From assembly GCA_046154735.1 (NCBI GenBank), contig JBJXFJ010000382.1, positions 1-7,859 on the forward strand: a stretch of 7,859 nt of DNA, written 5' to 3'. This DNA comes from CAVXYC01 sp046154735. Lineage in GTDB: Bacteria > Chloroflexota > UBA6077 > JACCZL01. The notes below the pieces were generated by a model. That model was not told the origin of the DNA, did no database searches, and was given only the letters and a program-made list of their open reading frames with translations. Below are positions 5,985 to 7,859 of the stretch, one piece after another. The translations under genes were made by a program, and so were the position numbers. Numbering within the stretch: position 1 is the stretch's first letter; each line of letters starts with the position of its first letter.

Positions 5985-7027
5985 CAGATCAGCGCTTTGC
6001 GCCGCCGCACGAGGTAGAGCACCAGGCCTATGAGCACCAGGCTCCAGTAACTGATCGCGCGATCCAGAATGGCCACCGAGGTGGCAAGCGATTCATCCAT
6101 ACCTGGAATGATGCCCATACGGCCCGCCACCAAGAGAATGCCCACCATGGCCGATTCCACAAAGCCGAGCCCCGCCGGCGTGATAGGCAGTGTGGTGAGC
6201 AGCGCGGACGCCATGGCAATGAAGATGATCATGGAGAAAGACACCCACTCCACACCAAGCGAGAGACCCACCAAATAGAGCCTTGCACCCTCCACGCTCC
6301 ATGCACCCAGGGAGTACACCAGCACCATTGGGAGACTGCGGAATGACCCAAGGGTACCCTGTTCAAAACTTCCATAGTGCTGCTGGAATCGGGCCGGGAC
6401 CAGCCGCACAATGAACCCGCTGAAGTTGCGCATCACCACAAGTCCCGCCACCACCAGGATGGCCAGCACGGAGCCCGCCTGCAAGATGGTCATCACGGTG
6501 TTTGGCAAGTGCCCGCTGAACACCCTGAGCGCGGCGCCACCGAGCAGCAGGAAGACGAGCAGCGTATCAATGATGCGCTCCGCCAATATGGTCCCGAACG
6601 TCATTGCAAACGAGGCAAGCGACGCCCGCTTGAGCAGATAAGCCCGGTACGCGTCTCCGAGCTTCGCCGGCACAATGCAGTTGGCAAACCACGAGAGCAT
6701 GATGATCTCCGAGATGCCGAGAAGCGAGGGCAAGCGGATACCGTGATCCTTCTCAAAGCCCGCGTTTTGCAGCAGTTTGCGCCAGCGCAAAGCGCGCAGA
6801 GGGAAGGTGATGTAGTAGACCGCAAAGGCCAGCGCAAACCAGCGCAAATCGGCCTGAGAGAGCCTATTCAGAATGGCCCCCGCCTCCACATTGATCCGGC
6901 TCATCACGAGGGCCAGGATGCCAAATCCAATCAGGAACGAGAGGAACGTGCGCTTGTTCAGGAAGCGGCGCGAGAGTGGCTCCGGGGGAGATTCCGCCTC
7001 TCCCAGCTCAGGCTCGGGTGATACCAT
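5984..7027 (-). CDS. PF03706-family (UPF0104/LPG synthase TM-like) membrane protein
   Basis: This polytopic inner-membrane protein of 347 aa has about eight hydrophobic segments and a charged, proline-rich N-terminal tail. It carries the hallmarks of the UPF0104 family, which resembles the flippase domain of MprF and the archaeal AglD C-terminus. These are PAKLGDAYRAYLL (about 120-132), ERIIDTL (150-156), LPITPAGLGFVESAMVG (about 280-296), and a final D-R-x-x-SYW (322-328). It has no aminoacyl-phosphatidylglycerol synthase domain. Family members occur widely in glycan clusters; a role in handling or translocating lipid-linked sugars is an inference. An upstream ATG at 7069 would add 14 residues and overlap the ligase-like gene by 32 bp. 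I prefer 7027, which leaves a 10-bp gap after that gene's TAA, but neither start has a good ribosome binding site. It overlaps the next glycosyltransferase start by one base. Confidence 0.9.
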   Translation of the reverse strand: MVSPEPELGEAESPPEPLSRRFLNKRTFLSFLIGFGILALVMSRINVEAGAILNRLSQADLRWFALAFAVYYITFPLRALRWRKLLQNAGFEKDHGIRLPSLLGISEIIMLSWFANCIVPAKLGDAYRAYLLKRASLASFAMTFGTILAERIIDTLLVFLLLGGAALRVFSGHLPNTVMTILQAGSVLAILVVAGLVVMRNFSGFIVRLVPARFQQHYGSFEQGTLGSFRSLPMVLVYSLGAWSVEGARLYLVGLSLGVEWVSFSMIIFIAMASALLTTLPITPAGLGFVESAMVGILLVAGRMGIIPGMDESLATSVAILDRAISYWSLVLIGLVLYLVRRRKALI

Positions 7028-7037
7028 TAGCGATTCT

Positions 7038-7859
7038 TTAGCCAACCGGCTGCTCCAGGGATGACTCATGCAGCACTATCGTCAGGCCAAGGAAGGCACC
7101 GATTTGAATGGCCATGCTGTTCACGAGGAGATTATCGAAAAAGCTATGTACAGAGAACACCACCGTGGATCCCAGCAGCCCGAGTGCGAGCGCTCGATGG
7201 AATCCTGATGAACGCAGAAACGCACTCCGAGCACACCACATGAGCGAGCCAAGCATCCAGAGCAACGCACAGAATGCAACAATGCCGGCCTCTGCCGCCA
7301 TGTTCAGATAGTAATTGTGAGCATGGCCGAGTGACTCCGGCCAACCGGGGAGCGCATAGTCAATGTATCGGGCCGGGTAGTTCCCCGCGCCCACGCCCAG
7401 CAGCGGCTGCTCTTGAAACATCTCCCAGCCCGCCTGCCAGTGAGCGAGGCGCTCAATGAGCGCGAAGTTCTCTGGCGTTGGGCGCACGCCGCGCACATCG
7501 AACACTCCAAAGTATTCCACCACGGGGGCAATGCGGTCGGCGAGCACGGGCGGCAAGAGCCCCGTGGCCGCCAGAACTCCAAACAGGACTCCCACAAAGC
7601 CCAGTGCGGCCACGGCCCGAACCGCCGACCTCCGCCAACTGAGCAGCATGACCACGAACCCCAGAACCAGGCCGAGCCACGCTCCGCGTGAAAAGCTCAT
7701 CACAATGGCCAAGCCGGCACAGAGAGCACACCCGGCGGCGAGCAAACGAAAGCGCCGCGTAGGACTGGCGATGGCGCAGACAACCGCGAGAGGCAGCACG
7801 CTGGCAAGATAGCCGGCGTAGGGATTGGGCTGGCCAAAGTGCCCATGGGCCCGCATAAA
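7038..7859 (-). CDS. O-antigen ligase/polymerase (Wzy_C) family protein, partial
   Basis: The frame is open through the window's right edge, so the N-terminal half lies outside; about 273 C-terminal residues are visible. The ATG at 7856 is internal: the segment RAHGHFGQPNPYAGYL just after it is a conserved middle motif of this family, with the arginine and glycines expected at the periplasmic active region. Further hallmarks are SFSRGAWLGL, PLLGVGAGNY and HAHNYYLNMAAEAGIVAF near the end of the large periplasmic loop, where the H-x-H-N pair corresponds to the conserved WaaL histidine region. At least four more transmembrane helices surround these. Such proteins polymerise undecaprenyl-linked repeat units (Wzy), transfer a glycan to lipid A core (WaaL), or O-glycosylate proteins (PglL); this fragment cannot tell these apart. 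It is the first visible gene of the leftward run 7859-4824. Confidence 0.92.
   Translation of the reverse strand, partial: FMRAHGHFGQPNPYAGYLASVLPLAVVCAIASPTRRFRLLAAGCALCAGLAIVMSFSRGAWLGLVLGFVVMLLSWRRSAVRAVAALGFVGVLFGVLAATGLLPPVLADRIAPVVEYFGVFDVRGVRPTPENFALIERLAHWQAGWEMFQEQPLLGVGAGNYPARYIDYALPGWPESLGHAHNYYLNMAAEAGIVAFCALLWMLGSLMWCARSAFLRSSGFHRALALGLLGSTVVFSVHSFFDNLLVNSMAIQIGAFLGLTIVLHESSLEQPVG

Noticed and set aside
6782..6848. Three copies of CCAGCGCAAA, two in tandem at 6829-6848
   Set aside because: They lie inside the membrane-protein gene and encode recurring LRW/FAL-type residues; codon and composition bias explains them.
6377..7021. Long plus-strand open frame opposite the PF03706 gene
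   Set aside because: It is an antisense shadow of a well-supported membrane-protein gene; the translation is compositionally odd and lacks any recognisable domain.
1..7859. CRISPR arrays, tRNA or rRNA genes, riboswitches, attachment sites
   Set aside because: No regularly spaced direct repeats, no cloverleaf or rRNA-like stretch and no known aptamer pattern were seen by eye on either strand.

Overview
The window is a piece of bacterial chromosome, GC-rich (about 58-60% by eye), holding part of a surface-glycan locus. It encodes three GT-B fold glycosyltransferases, a PF03706-type multi-pass membrane protein, the 3' part of an O-antigen ligase/polymerase-like membrane protein, a SAM-dependent methyltransferase, a small FlaG-like flagellar protein and a Uma2-family nuclease-fold protein. 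No marker gene fixes the taxon. A free-standing Uma2 gene, a long dispersed-type palindrome, a FlaG-like protein and no recognisable lipid A genes would suit an uncultured environmental bacterium (Chloroflexota, Armatimonadota or similar). That is a guess. The 14-C run at base 1 suggests that the window begins at a contig end.

Layout. 1-148: no gene; a perfect 15-bp stem-loop at 84-116. 149-940 (-): class I methyltransferase. 941-1149: divergent intergenic region. 1150-1485 (+): FlaG-like protein. 1486-1574: convergent spacer. 1575-3847 (-): two GT4-type glycosyltransferases joined by a 4-bp GTGA overlap. 3848-4219: intergenic region dominated by a 31-bp-arm palindrome. 4220-4789 (+): Uma2-family gene with an apparent 1-nt deletion near its 3' end. 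4824-7859 (-): a tight run read leftwards from the right edge, consisting of the partial O-antigen ligase-like gene, the PF03706 membrane protein and a third GT4 enzyme. The last two are joined by a 1-bp TGATG overlap.

How the genes may work together (inference). The glycosyltransferases would build an oligosaccharide on a lipid carrier at the inner face of the membrane. The PF03706 protein could help handle or translocate a lipid-linked intermediate. The Wzy/WaaL-like protein would polymerise or ligate the glycan on the outer face. The methyltransferase could decorate or cap a sugar. The FlaG-like gene raises the possibility of a link to flagella or flagellin glycosylation, but no flagellin or flagellar assembly gene is visible. 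The Uma2 gene and the palindrome split the minus-strand glycan genes into two blocks and look like later arrivals.

I find no convincing evidence for a wholly new biological system. The observations most worth checking are the Uma2 frameshift, the two palindromes and the FlaG-like gene inside a glycan locus.
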